The notes beneath the pieces were generated by a model, which was not told the origin of the DNA, searched no databases, and saw only the letters and a program-made list of their open reading frames with translations. Position numbers and translations under genes: made by a program. A stretch of 64,000 bases of DNA from contig MCFG01000278.1 of the NCBI GenBank assembly GCA_002104895.1, positions 12,501 to 76,500 of the forward strand. The letters run 5' to 3'. Each line of letters starts with the position of its first letter. Positions within the stretch are counted from its first letter, which is position 1. This document shows, piece by piece, positions 1-13,541 of this stretch. Source of the stretch: Anaeromyces robustus (Eukaryota > Neocallimastigomycota > Neocallimastigomycetes > Neocallimastigales > Neocallimastigaceae).

Positions 1-266
1 CATTATTACTATTAATAGTCATAGTACTTGTAGTACTCTCAGTAGTATTAATATGAATGTTATTAATATTAATATCATTATCATTAATATTATTGTTATT
101 ATTATTATTACTATTATTATTGTTGTTATTGTTATTATTATTATCATTATTATTATTATTATTATTATTGTTATTGTTATTATTATTATTATTATTGTTA
201 TTGTTATTGTTATTATTATTATTATTGTTATTATTGTTATTGTTATTATTATTATTATTGTTATTA

Positions 267-313
<47 letters not shown>

Positions 314-1541
314 GCTGTTGTTATCATTTATATTAACATATAATTCACCAGTATTATTTACATTATATTGTTGAGTTGAAGTAGATACATTTATATTATT
401 CTTTGAATCAGAAGTAATATTATTCTTAACTTGATTATTATCATTATTATCATTTATATTAGTATTGACAATATTATTTTTATCATTATATAATATATCT
501 TCATTTTTATTTACTTGATTAGAAGAATTACCACTATCTATTACAAATTCATGATTTATATGATTATTTATTGGTATATTTATATTTCCATTTATTTTTT
601 GTTCAATAGTTTTACCTATAAAACTATTTGTAATGGTAGCTGAAGAATTTACTGCTACACTCATAGGAGAATGTTCAGAATTATTTAATGAATAATTACT
701 ATATCTTCCTTTATGGATATCAAATGATTTTGGTGTTGTAACCTCATCAATATTTATTCCTTTAGAATTAATACTAAATCTTTCTGGAAATTTTCCTTTT
801 AATAATTTATTATTATCATTACAATGTTCTGTTTCTTCTACACCATCCATTGATAAATATATAGTTGAATCGTAATCACTTGAAACAGGTATATTAAAAA
901 TTTCATTTGGACTTTGACTTTCATTTGAACTTTCATTTGGTAAACTACTATTAGAATTATCCGTTATTTTTAACAATTCATTTGGTATATTATTATGAAA
1001 TATTATTTTTGATTTAAAATCTGAACAATATTTACAATTATAATAACGAATATAATAAATAAGATAATATGCCTATAAAAAAAAAAAATGAATAAAATAA
1101 AAAATATATTAATAAAATTATCAATAATAATAATTTATTATTAAAAATTAGTTTAAATATAATTTTAAAATTTGACTTTACCATAACATATCTTACAACT
1201 AAAATTTGACATAATTGTGTAGTAATAACTGTAATCATACAATTTTCTTGGTTATCACTATTTGTTTTATGGTTTTCACAAATACTTGCAAATCGATCAT
1301 TAATATGTTTATATCGAAAATTTAATATATATGAATAATATAATTCTAATCCAATATAAATAAAAAATATAATAACTTGGAATCTTAAAAATGCGACCAT
1401 ATGAGATAAATTACTCTAAAATAATATAATATAATATAACATAATATAATACAATATAATATAATATAATATAATATAATATAATATAATAAAAGTTAAA
1501 ATTTGTTTTTAAAATAATTATAATAATTATCAATATAAACC

Positions 1542-1572
<31 letters not shown>

Positions 1573-1843
1573 TACCTTAACAACACCTTTTATTGCTAAA
1601 TAATATATTATGAGTAAAATAATAGCTGGTAATACATACATAACAACAGTGTTTTCTGGAAAATTTAAATAATGATATATTTGTTTTACAGTTGGAATAA
1701 AAGATAATATAGTAATCATCTTTAAAAAGAAAAATTGATTAAATTTTATTAATATTATAATTAATTGATAAATTGAAGAAAAAAAAATATTATATAAACA
1801 TATTATAATATCATTTAAAATATATATATATATATATAATATT

Positions 1844-1876
<33 letters not shown>

Positions 1877-3613
1877 AAATATATATAATTTAAATAAAAA
1901 ATGAATTTTTTTAAAAAAAAAAAATTTATATATACCATAATGAAAAGACTTAAAGCAATAACATTTATTTCTGTATTCTTTGCATGATCTTTAAAATCAT
2001 CATATTTAACTAAACTTTCAAGAATTTGATAATTCTCTATAGATACTTCTTCATCATTTTCAATAGCTTTTTTCTCATTTTTCTTATATTTTCTAATAAG
2101 TTGATGTTTTCTAATATATGCATACCTTCTCATAGGTTTATTCATTAATACTAATGAACAAAATACACCTTGTAAACTTGGAAAACATGAAACAAAATTA
2201 TAAAAATTATAAAATTTTATTTTTTCATCTATACTTTTATTAGCTGGATTACTACCATCAATGCTCATTATATAAAATGCTATTATGAAAAAAAACCATT
2301 TTAAAAAATATATTATATAATAACATAACATAGTGGATATATAATGGATTTTATTCTTTTGAATAGATTGACTATAGAAAATATTTAAATATTAGTAAAT
2401 TAATTCAATAGAGAAAAAATATTTATATTATGTATTTTATATATTTATAGAAAAAAATTTTTTAAAAACAAAAACAATGATTAATATATAAATAATTTTC
2501 TAAACTTACTTTCCATTTTTGCTAATACTCTTTTTAAATGTAAAAATATATAAACCCGAACTAAATAATTAAATAGATATATATAGATAGATGTTAAAAT
2601 TATTATAATTTATTTTAATTAAATTTATTAAAAAAAAGATCATAAATAAATTATAAACTTACTTTAATAAAAGAATAAAATTGGTTATATATACTAATAT
2701 TTATCAAAAAAAAAAAAAAAAAAAAAATTAGATTTTTAATTTATTTTATATAAAAATAATAATCTTCAATTATTAATAAATAATTATTAAATAATATAAT
2801 AAAATATATATATATTAATTTAAATTACCAAACATATCATTTTTATTAATTTCAGCAATAGACATGGCCTCCCTTGAATAATATTTAAGATCATTATCAA
2901 AATATATTTTATGAGTATCAAAATCTATACGTTTCTTTCCTGTTAAAACAACACTTATTATTGTTAAAATTAGAATAATGAGATAGGATAACATTTCACG
3001 AGACTACAATTATAAATAATAGAATAATAATTATATTATATAAATAAATATTAATATTTAAACATTTTATTCAAAAAATATATATAATTATTATTATTAA
3101 CTAAATATATATATAATTATATTAACATTTAAAATTATTAAAAAATATTATAATATTATTACCTCTATTTCTAAAACTGAAATATCTAATACTATTGCAA
3201 AAAAAAGAGATAATGTAATTAACGTTATAAGAAACCCATTGGTATATTCCGTAAATAATAATAAATATCCTTGAATTAAAAATATATATGTATTTTCACT
3301 TTTCACACTAATTATAAAACTAATTATAAAAAAAATAAAGTATTAAAATATATGATTATATTCTTTATTTTTTAAAAAAAAAAAATATTAATAATTAATT
3401 AACTTACAACTCCGATACTCTTAACAGTAGTTCTAATATTCCAATTATAAACATCAATAATACAATTCTTGTAATGAATCTTCCTGGACCTTTGTATCGT
3501 TCTGGTTTAATTAATATATAAGTGATGCCAATTACATACCCAATTAAACTACTAGCACAACAACATATATTCCATGTGATTGGTTTTATTAAAGAATTTT
3601 CTTGCTGATCCAT
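1..3613 (-). CDS. Multi-pass GPCR-like membrane receptor with Asn-rich cytoplasmic tail (3' end outside window)
   Basis: Nine exons on the minus strand keep one frame: 3613-3408, 3307-3163, 3003-2829, 2693-2663, 2560-2510, 2371-1936, 1719-1576, 1415-1182 and 1072 to beyond 1, at least 831 residues. Donors are GTAAGT, GTAATA, GTAATT, GTATAT, GTAAAT or GTAAAG. It starts MDQQENSLIKPITWN. Exons 1-6 give about seven hydrophobic helices. The third carries FLIQGYLLLF and the seventh SLQGVFCSLVLMNKPMRR, followed by a basic stretch, like TM3 and TM7/helix 8 of fungal cAMP-receptor/Git3-like GPCRs (family resemblance from memory). Exons 6-9 add about four more hydrophobic segments, unusual for a GPCR. 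Exon 9 then encodes a long Asn/Ser-rich hydrophilic tail with a poly-Asn run. A likely role is plasma-membrane sensing. Exons 4 (31 nt) and 5 (51 nt) are the least certain. A non-GPCR transporter-like protein is possible. Confidence 0.6.
105..315. repeat. (ATT/GTT)n microsatellite coding for poly-Asn
   Basis: About 210 bases of ATT and GTT triplets. Read on the minus strand in the frame of the receptor gene they give AAT/AAC codons, a long asparagine run in its C-terminal tail. Long isoleucine and leucine frames over the same bases are shadows of this triplet repeat. Confidence 0.9.
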
Positions 3614-6140
3614 TATTATTTAAATTATTTTATTTAAAATTATATTGAATAATTTAAAAAATTGTAATTTGTTGAAAATTATGCCGATAAGCAAAATATA
3701 TATAAATTAACATTTTTTTTTTCCTTCAATTTGTTTAAGATTTTATTTTGTTTTTCTATTGTTGTGTTTCTTATTGTTGTTTTATTTTATTTATTAGTAT
3801 TAATCTTTTTAAGCAAATTTAAATATTTTTTTGGAAAAAAAAAAAGATATTAAATTATAAAAATTATTTTTTTATTTAATTTTTAGTTTTTAAAAAAAAT
3901 TCAAAATTGTTTAAATAATTTTATTTTAATTATTCAGTTTTCTAGTTGTTGAGGTTTTTGTTAATGTTTTTTAATTTTAAAATATAAATATTTATTGAAA
4001 AAGAAATATAGGAATTTTTTTTTTTAATATTAAAAAAAATAATAAATTAATTCTTTCAAAAAAAAATTTAATAAATAATATGTAATTTATTAATTTTATA
4101 AATAATTTGGTTCATAAATAACTTGATTTAGTTTTTACATTTATTTTTATATTATAATTAAAAAAAAATTAATTAAAATATTATTTATAAACATAAAAAA
4201 GAATCAATAAAATAAATAATTTAACATAAAAATAGAAATTATTATATCCCCATATTTCTTTTTTCTAAATATTTATTCTTTATGTATTAAATGTAATTTT
4301 ATTATTATTAATTATTGTTAAATTTACGAATTTTTTTAAAAAAATTGAAAAAAAAAAAACTTTTTTTAAAATAAATGTATAATTCAATAATTTTTTAGAA
4401 TATACATGTATTTTTATTTTTTTTAATTCAACATTATTACATTGAGTTTATTCAATAATCAAAGGATTTAATAATTATTATGTAGTTATTACTGTTTCTT
4501 TTTTTTTTTTTTTTACTTAAATTTTTATTAATATTTATTTAATTTTATGTTTATTTGTTTTTATATTATTTTATATAATTTCTTATATTGATTAATTTTA
4601 TTACTATTTATTTTTCTTTTTCTTTTATTTCTTGTTTTATTTTGTTTAAGTTATATTTTTAATTTTTGTTTTTAATATTTTTTTAATGCTTATTTCTTTC
4701 AATTTACTTATTTATTTATTTTTATTATTTTAAAAATGTTTTTTTTTTTTTTTTTGGCAATTTTATTTTTTGTATATACTTTTACATTATTTAAAATTTA
4801 ATAACATTTAATATTGTTTATTTAAAAAATTATTATATTGAATTAATATTAATTTTAAATATTATTTAAATATATTGAATGAATCTTTCAATTCAATCAA
4901 AAACAAAAAAAAAAAAACTAGAAATTAATACATTTATAGAAATAATTATTCTACATAATAGTTGTTATTTAAATCATTTATTATGTTTAAAGAAAAAAAT
5001 ATTATAAATAAAAAAAAATATTAAAATATTAAAAAAAATATAATTATTTAATAAATATATAAATAAATAAATAAATAAATAAAAAGCAAAAAAAAAATAT
5101 TAAATAAAATTAAAATAAAAATTCTTATTAATTGTTTGACAGTAGTTCTATTAAAATATTAATGACTATATACTATAATATAATATAAATATATTATTAA
5201 TTGAATATAATATATTTTAATAATTATTATTTTTTATTAAGTGAATAAATATTATAATAATAAATAAAATAATATTAATAATTTATTAAAAATTATATAA
5301 AAATAATAAAAGATTATTTTTTAATTATTATTAAAGTTTCAACTTTTTTTTAATTGTACACCCTTTGTATTATATTATAATATACTGTAACACCTATAAT
5401 TAAATATATTTAAATATATATAAATATATTTCTCTATTTACTAATTGTATATATAAGAATTTATAACATTAATATTAAATATTAATAAAAAATTATATTA
5501 ATTAAGATTTAGATTTACATATATTAATATAATAATAATATATTATTTTACATATAATATTTAATTATTTATATTTTTAAAATATATTAATAATATAAAA
5601 TTACTATAATGAGTATTCAATATATATAAATAAAAAAAAAAAAACAATTTAATTATAATTACCTTATAAAATAATACATAAAATATATTTTTTATTAATA
5701 TATTTATATATTTATATATTTATAAAAATCATAAATAACATATTTAAAGTATATTAAAATATAATATGTAATATAAATAAATTTTTTTATATTAAATAAA
5801 ATAATGTGGGTTATTTTTATAAAGGATATATTATCTTATTTAATTATGATATTAGAAAGATTAATCCTTGAATTATTTTAATCCTGTTTTTAATATAAAG
5901 AAAACATTTATGATTTATATATAAATTTAAGGAAGTAAAATTAAGTATCCTATATATAATAAATATGTATATATATAAATAAATTTAATGAATCTATCCT
6001 ATTTTTTATTCCAATTATTATATCAATTATCAAATATGATTTTATAATACGTTATATATTAATTATAATTTCAATTTTTTTAATATATATAGTCTTGTTT
6101 AGTTGTAATTTTTTATGTTTTTATTATATAATTTTTATTA

Positions 6141-6390
<250 letters not shown>

Positions 6391-7666
6391 TTGTTTATTT
6401 TATTACTTTATTTATTTATATTTTAATATTATATATTATATATAGTATATTATTTATAAATATATTCTGTAAATGTTTCAATAATTTTTTATTCTATTTT
6501 TGAAAATTTTATATTAAATTAACTTTATATTAAGTATGACATTTTATACATAATACTATTTAATATTTTAATATTTAAACTTCTTGGTTCTTAATTAATT
6601 TATTAATTTATTTATTAATTAATTTATTTATTTATTTATTAATTAATATATTTATTTATTAATATATTTATGAATTTATTTTTTTATTATTTGTTTATTT
6701 ATTTATTTATATAATTAATAATTTTTTTATTTATCTACTTACTTTTATAATATTACATTAGTTCCTCATAAGACGAAAATAAAAAAATTTTTTTTTCTAT
6801 ATTTTTACTTTTAATATAAAATATAATTATAAATAATAATAAAAAATTAAATTAAAACTTCCAATAAATTTTCTCCATTTAAAAAAATCAAACCGAATAT
6901 TAATTTATCTAAAAAAAAAAAAAAAGAAAAATAGAAAAAATATTTTTAAAAATTTATTTATTATTATAATTGTTATTTATTATTGTTTATCAAAATTTAT
7001 TATGAATATTTTGATAAACAATATTTACAAATTAATTCAAATAAATAATAAAACCTTTATTTTATATTAAATTTTTAATATATACAATAATATATAACAT
7101 ATTATATTAATATATATTATAAATATTAAATAATACAATATAAAATAAATAAAAATAAATAAATTATTTTATAATATTAAATAATTAATTAATAAAAAAA
7201 ATTAATAATTTAATAAAATAATATATAATAAAAAAGATACATTAAAATTCCATAATCCTAAATTGATATAAAATTTTTTATATACTACAGTTGATATTAA
7301 AGAATTGCATCTAAAAAAATAAAAAATGAAAATATAAAATAAAAATAATACTACATAGAACAAAATAATACTAAATAAATTATTTTAAAATAGAATACTT
7401 TTTATTTTCACCTAAAAGATAGAGAATAAAAACTAAAATGTTTTTAAAATATTAATAATAATATAATAATAAAAGAGTTAATTTATTATAAAAAACTTAT
7501 TTTTGTGTCACATTTATTTTGTTTTAATTAATTATAATAAAAACTTTAAATTAGTATTGTTTTATTAAGTTATTTATTAAGTTAATAATTTATTCATTCA
7601 TTTATTTTATATAATATTAGTTATTTATTAGTTACTTATTTATTTATTATATATAATATTTTATAT

Positions 7667-7733
7667 TAGATTATGGATGAATAATAATAATAATAATAAT
7701 AATTATTATTATATAATATCCATCCATAATCTA
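7667..7733. repeat. Short foldback: 13-bp perfect inverted repeat around an AAT/ATT loop
   Basis: The left arm TAGATTATGGATG (7667-7679) is matched exactly in reverse complement by CATCCATAATCTA (7721-7733). The 41-base spacer is almost pure (AAT)n/(ATT)n and partly self-complementary. It could be a miniature foldback element or a chance palindrome in AT-rich DNA. Confidence 0.6.
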
Positions 7734-10700
7734 AAACTATTAATATTAACTAAATAAATTATAGTATGATAAATATATAGAATATTCAATTATCTTTTAA
7801 AAAAAATTATGTATATAATTATTGCTATATGTTATTATCATGATTCTGATACTTTACAATATAAATATAAAATAATTAAAAACAAAACAATAAAAAAAAT
7901 GAACAAATTAAAACGAATAAAAAAAAGTAATTAAAAAAATGAACAAATTAAAATGATAAAAAAAAAAGAAAAGAAACTTAAAAAAACAAAAAAAAATAAA
8001 ATAAAATAAAGAAAAGAGACAAAAATTAAAATTAATTTAAAATAAATTGATTAAATACTTTAAAAGGAAAGATTTTTATTATTATTAAATATTTGATAAT
8101 TAATGATTTGATAATAAATTAAAATAATTATAAAAAAATTGGTGAAAAAAAAAAAATTCAATAATTCACAACAACCATATTTGGTATTAATTTACAAGAA
8201 AAAAAAAATAAATATTTCATAATTGTTATTATTATTATTTATTACTATAATAGTATTTTTTAAAAAAAAAAAATTAGTAATAATTTAATTTATTATTAAT
8301 TAAAATAGAAATAAAAAATTAAAAAAAAAAAAAAAAAATTAAAATAGTTAATTTAGTTTAATGAATTAATTAATCATCAATATTTTTATACATAAAATGA
8401 TTTTTATAAATTTATTTTTTTTTTTTTTAGTTATTTATTAAGTTTATTTTATTAGTTTCTATATTTATTAATTTTTTTTTTTCTTTTTTGTTTATTTTTA
8501 ATTTAATTTATTACTTAAACTTTATGCAATCATTTCTAATTTAATATTTTTATTAAAAAAAAAAAAAAAAAAAAAAGCTAATTAACGAATTAAAATTATT
8601 TCATATTCATATTTCATATTTTTATGTATATTATGAATCAACACAATAACACATAATGCATAATATCAATACTTTTACCGACATATTTATAATTTATTAG
8701 TGCTTGAATAGTTAATAAATATTAATAATACTTAAATAGTTAATATTGATAAATATCAATAATGCTTAAATTGTTAATAATGCTTCTATTTTCGAATAAT
8801 AATTAACAACTATGAATGATAATGATAAGAAGCATAAATATTAAAAATGATTAATTAATAATTAATAATGAATAATGAATAATGAATAATTAATCACAGA
8901 ACAATTAATTACAGAATAATAATTAATTGTAGAGTAATAATTAATTATAGGATAATAATTAATCATAGAGTAATAATATTATTTTATATGATTTTATATA
9001 TAATTTATTATTGAATAATTAATTAATTATTATATGATAATATTAAAATTATTCATTTTAATAAAAAATTTAGAAAAGATCAAAAAATAATTAATTAGAC
9101 AAATTTAATGAAACTCAAATTAATTAAAGTTTTATAAAGGAAAATGATATAAAAAAAATTCAAAAAGAAAAAATATTTAATTAAATTAAAGTTATAAATA
9201 AAAATTTATAATAGGTACTTTATATTTAATAAATTTAAAACTTTCATAAACTCATTAAATATAATTAAATTTATGATAATATTAATGAATAAATTTTAAA
9301 GAAAAAAATTATATATATTCGATAGAACCTATTAATTAAAGTTTTAAAATAAAAAAAAAAAAAAAAAAAAAAAGAAAGAAAGAAAAAATATATATATAAA
9401 TGAATAAAAAATAAAAAGTTATTATTATATTAAGTATTAAAGTATATTATTTATTAATAATAATCACAACTTTATTTGATAGGTAATCAGTATATTCCAA
9501 AAAAAATTTTTTAATTATATTAAAAAAATTTATTGAATATCATAGGTGATAATAATTTATTTTATAATACAAAAAATAAATAATAATACAATACTCCACT
9601 TCTCTCTGTAAATATAAAAATAAATTATATATTATTCTAAGTTCTTTGTTATCTAAAACAATATATTATTTTACAATTACAATACTCATTTCTCAAATAA
9701 ACAATAAACTTGGACTCATAAATATATATATATATATAAAGAAATAAACTTGGGGAACTTTGTTTGATAAAAGTAGTACGAATTTTATTGATTTGTATCA
9801 TATAACAATGATCACGTGAATTATTACTAGCTAGTTGGTTACAAATGTTTGAAAAAAAGGAAAAAAAAAAAAAAAAAAAAAAGAATCATTCGAAATGGCT
9901 AAAAATACAAAAAAAAAAAAAAAATACAAAAAAAAAATAGTAATTAAAAATACAAATTTTAATCAAAAGAAAAATGAATTGATAATTTATATAGAATACA
10001 AATACAATATAATATAACAATATTAAAATAATTTAATAATATTAATGTTAAATTTTTTTTTTAAAAAACAAGATGATATTATTGGGTGACACTTGATTAT
10101 AGCAAGTTGAGGAATTTAAAAAAAGTACGACTACAATAAAATATTATTTTTAAATAAAGTGTTACAATACAGATATATATAATGAGAATTAATTAAATAT
10201 ATATATATATTTATATTTATAAAAAATTAAAAAATGGATAAAATAAATAATTATATAAAAGTATTAATTATATATATATATATTTGGTGTAAATTGTCCA
10301 GACAGGTTTTATCCACAAACCAAACATTAATCATTTATATAGTACAAATGATTATTTATATTTTATATTAATAACTTTTCAGAAATCATCACAGAAATCA
10401 AAAAAAAAAAAAAAAATATTATTGTTATTATTAATGTTATTATTAATGTTATTATTATTGTTATTATTATTGTAATTACGATAATTATTTATTTATTATT
10501 GTTTATTATAATTATTATTTATTATTATTATTATTATTAATATAATTTATTACTATTGTTTTATTATTATTATTATTATAATTTATTATTATTGTTTTAT
10601 TATTATTATAATTTATTATTGTTATTTCTATTATTATTTTTTTTAATAAGAATTGTCCTTATTCATACGTTATTCATTAATCATAATTATATTTAAATAA

Positions 10701-12473
10701 TATACATATTTCATAAACTATTTTTATTATCTTCACTTTAATCTAACTACAAAAATAATCAATTTATTCGATCGATCTTTTGAATCTAAAGAAGTTGGTT
10801 TAAAAAAATATTTATTTATATATTTATTTATTTATTTATTTATTTACAACTATTATATCCCCATATAGTTATGCTAATTTAAATAATCTATTTAAAAAAT
10901 AAATTATTAATAATTCAAATATAAAAAATATTAAAGATAGTAATAATTAATACATGATAATATAAATATTTGTTATTATTTAAAGATTTTTTCATTATTA
11001 TCATTGCATTTAGAATAGATCTATGACTATTATTAGTAGTGATGATTAAATAGATGACCAGATGTTTCTAATTAATGTGAGAAATTCCAAAGATTTATCC
11101 TTTTTCCTATTAAAAACGTTGTATAATATGCCATATATAAATTATTATTATTAATAAAAATGAAAAGTTTAAATAGTTATAAATTATTAATGAATTATAC
11201 AATAAATAATGATAATATTTCATTACTATATTATTATAGATTTATTGTTTTTATGCATTACTATACTATTTTTTTTCATTATTATCTATAATGTTTAACT
11301 GTTTTTTTTTTTTAGTATCATTTTTTTTATTATATGTTTTTTTTTTATAATTTATATTTATTAATATTTAATAAATATAAATTCAAGAAAGATGATATAT
11401 AAACTGTGTGCCATAAAAAAAATATTATTATATTAAAAAAAAACAATATATATTATGATATGTTATATATAATGATATTTTATATATAAACGATTATTAT
11501 TACTTTCACATATACATTACACATCGTATTATTATTTTCAAATTTATAAAATAATACACATATATATGTATTATTTTATTAATGGTTTTAAAAATTTTTT
11601 AATTATATTTTATTTCTAGAAAAGTATATTAAATATTATAATGAGATTTATTTTAATTTTTTATTAATGTTTTTATTAATATTTTAATAAATATTAAAAA
11701 AAAAAAAAAACAGTAATCTAAAAAAAAAACAATATTAATAAATTAAAACAAAATTAAAGAATCTAAACTTTTTGTAATTATATTATATTATATCAAATCG
11801 TTAATGGTCCATTGATATTTATCTATCTCTTTATTTTATTGATATTCTCCTTCATTAGTAAATAATATTTTAAAAAAAAATTTATTTCTATTTTAAAAAA
11901 TTAACTATATAATTATGTTGTAAAAAATAAAAGATTTTAAGAGAATTTTTTTTAGATAAAAAAAAATTCTCATATCCATATTTACAAGATTACGAGAATG
12001 TAGTAATGTCTTCTTTCAATATTGAAATAAAGTTTTTATTTTTTTGCTATTATTATATTATTATACATATTAATATTTTATTATTTATTAATATTATTAT
12101 AAATTATATTATTATAATTCTAATAATTGTTAAATTATTTATCATTTATTATATTATTTAACCCTTTCATTTTTATAATGAATTTGATTCTACATTTTTT
12201 AGTTTATTACAAATACATAATACATAAATAAAGAAAAGTCAAGATTAAATTTAATATACAAAATAGTATTAAAGTATTAATATTTTATTAATAATAATTT
12301 TTTTTTTTATTTTGAGTTTAAAGGAAAAATATATAAAAAAATATAATTTATAAAAAAAAAAAAGGACGACAATTCAAAAATAATATAAAAAAAGTTTTTT
12401 TTTATATTATAATTAATTTTTTATTTATATTAACATAATAAAAATTATTTTGTTTTTATTTTTTATTAAAAAC

Positions 12474-13184
12474 ATGACCAAAGAAGATAATGATAAAAAT
12501 CAAATTGAAGTTTATGATGAAATTTCTAAACAAGTATTTGAAGATATAAAATTTAAATTATTTAAAGAAATTATTGGAAATGTATTCAATTCTATTTATA
12601 TAACAGTAAGAGAGAAGAATATTGAAATAGAAAATAAAAAGGAATATAATTCTAAATATTTTTATTCTACTATAGAACTTATTTTTGAGAAATTAAAACA
12701 AGAAAATAAAGAATTATTTGGAAATGATGATTTAATTGATAAACTTAATCAATATTTTCAAAAAAATTTAAGTGATATTAAAAAGAAATTTTGTACTAAT
12801 AGTAGAAAATATAAAAAGATTACTCAAGAAAATAACTCTATAAGTATTTCTAATAATAATAACAATAATAATAATAATATACCATTGGATTTTATTCCTA
12901 ATATACCTTTAATTCCAAGTATTATTATATTTTGTAAAGATATTCCAAATGCTATTGAATATCCATATAATACAATAGATAAAGGTTTAATTACAAAATA
13001 TAATAAAATAAAATATCATTTTTTTAAAGTAAATTTTAATTATGAAGGAAAAATGTATAAAGTGATTTATGCTGAAAAAAATAAATATACCAAACGTGAA
13101 GTTATTTCAATATATATTGATAATATTCTTAATAATAAAATCAATTTACCATATCAACTTAAAGAAAAATATGATTTTTATTAA
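12474..13184 (+). CDS. Hypothetical 236-residue protein with an internal Asn run
   Basis: Intronless frame; the ATG at 12474 (MTKEDNDKNQIEVYDE) is preferred to one at 12450 because the preceding MFLFFIKN looks like translated 5' leader. The protein is Lys/Asn/Glu/Ile-rich. The N-terminal 120 residues look alpha-helical and amphipathic. A run of nine Asn codons (about 12847-12878) separates it from a C-terminal part with IPLDFIPNIPLIPSIIIF and a globular-looking KVNFNYEGKMYKVIYAEKN. I recognise no domain, signal peptide or membrane helix. Codon-like composition and a normal amino-acid mix support a real gene in otherwise non-coding DNA. Its last 100 bases are the first unit of the tandem array that follows, so the C-terminus may itself be a recent product of that duplication. 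Confidence 0.6.
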   Translation: MTKEDNDKNQIEVYDEISKQVFEDIKFKLFKEIIGNVFNSIYITVREKNIEIENKKEYNSKYFYSTIELIFEKLKQENKELFGNDDLIDKLNQYFQKNLSDIKKKFCTNSRKYKKITQENNSISISNNNNNNNNNIPLDFIPNIPLIPSIIIFCKDIPNAIEYPYNTIDKGLITKYNKIKYHFFKVNFNYEGKMYKVIYAEKNKYTKREVISIYIDNILNNKINLPYQLKEKYDFY

Positions 13185-13541
13185 AAATTTTTTTTATTAA
13201 AATATACCAAACATAAAGTTATTTCAACATATATTGATAATATTCTTAATAATAAAATCAATTTACCATCAACTCGAATAAACATATGATTTTTATTAAA
13301 ATTTTTTTTATTAAAATATACCAAACGTAAAGTTATTTCAACATATATTGATAATATTCATAATAATAAAATCAATTTACTATATCAACTTAAAGAAAGA
13401 TATAATTTTTTATTAAATAAATTTTTTATTAAAATATACCAAATGTAAAGTTATTTCAACATATATTGATAATATTCATAATAATAAAATCAATTTACCA
13501 TCAACTCGAATAAACATATGATTTTTATTAAATTTTTTTTT
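13083..13541 (+). repeat. Four tandem copies (about 116 bp) of the 3' end of the upstream gene
   Basis: The motif ATACCAAAC-GAAGTTATTTCAA-ATATATTGATAATATT starts near 13083, 13199, 13313 and 13431 (spacing 117, 114 and 118). The first copy is the coding 3' end of the 12474 gene; the other three follow its stop. Copies 1 and 3 share a TATATCAACTTAAAGAAA ending while copies 2 and 4 share CATCAACTCGAATAAACATA. The array is therefore a duplicated two-unit block rather than four independent copies. Confidence 0.9.

Noticed and set aside
19-343. Long Ile- and Leu-only open frames on both strands
   Set aside because: They are readings of the ATT/GTT triplet tract in the wrong frames; the real frame gives poly-Asn in the receptor tail.
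2815-3613. A separate short three-exon membrane gene ending at the TAA at 2815
   Set aside because: A GTAATT donor lies just before this stop, and splicing there carries the frame through five or more further exons in correct phase.
9770-10135. Possible tRNA or small RNA gene in GC-richer patches
   Set aside because: No acceptor-stem, TTCGA-type or anticodon-arm pattern could be found.
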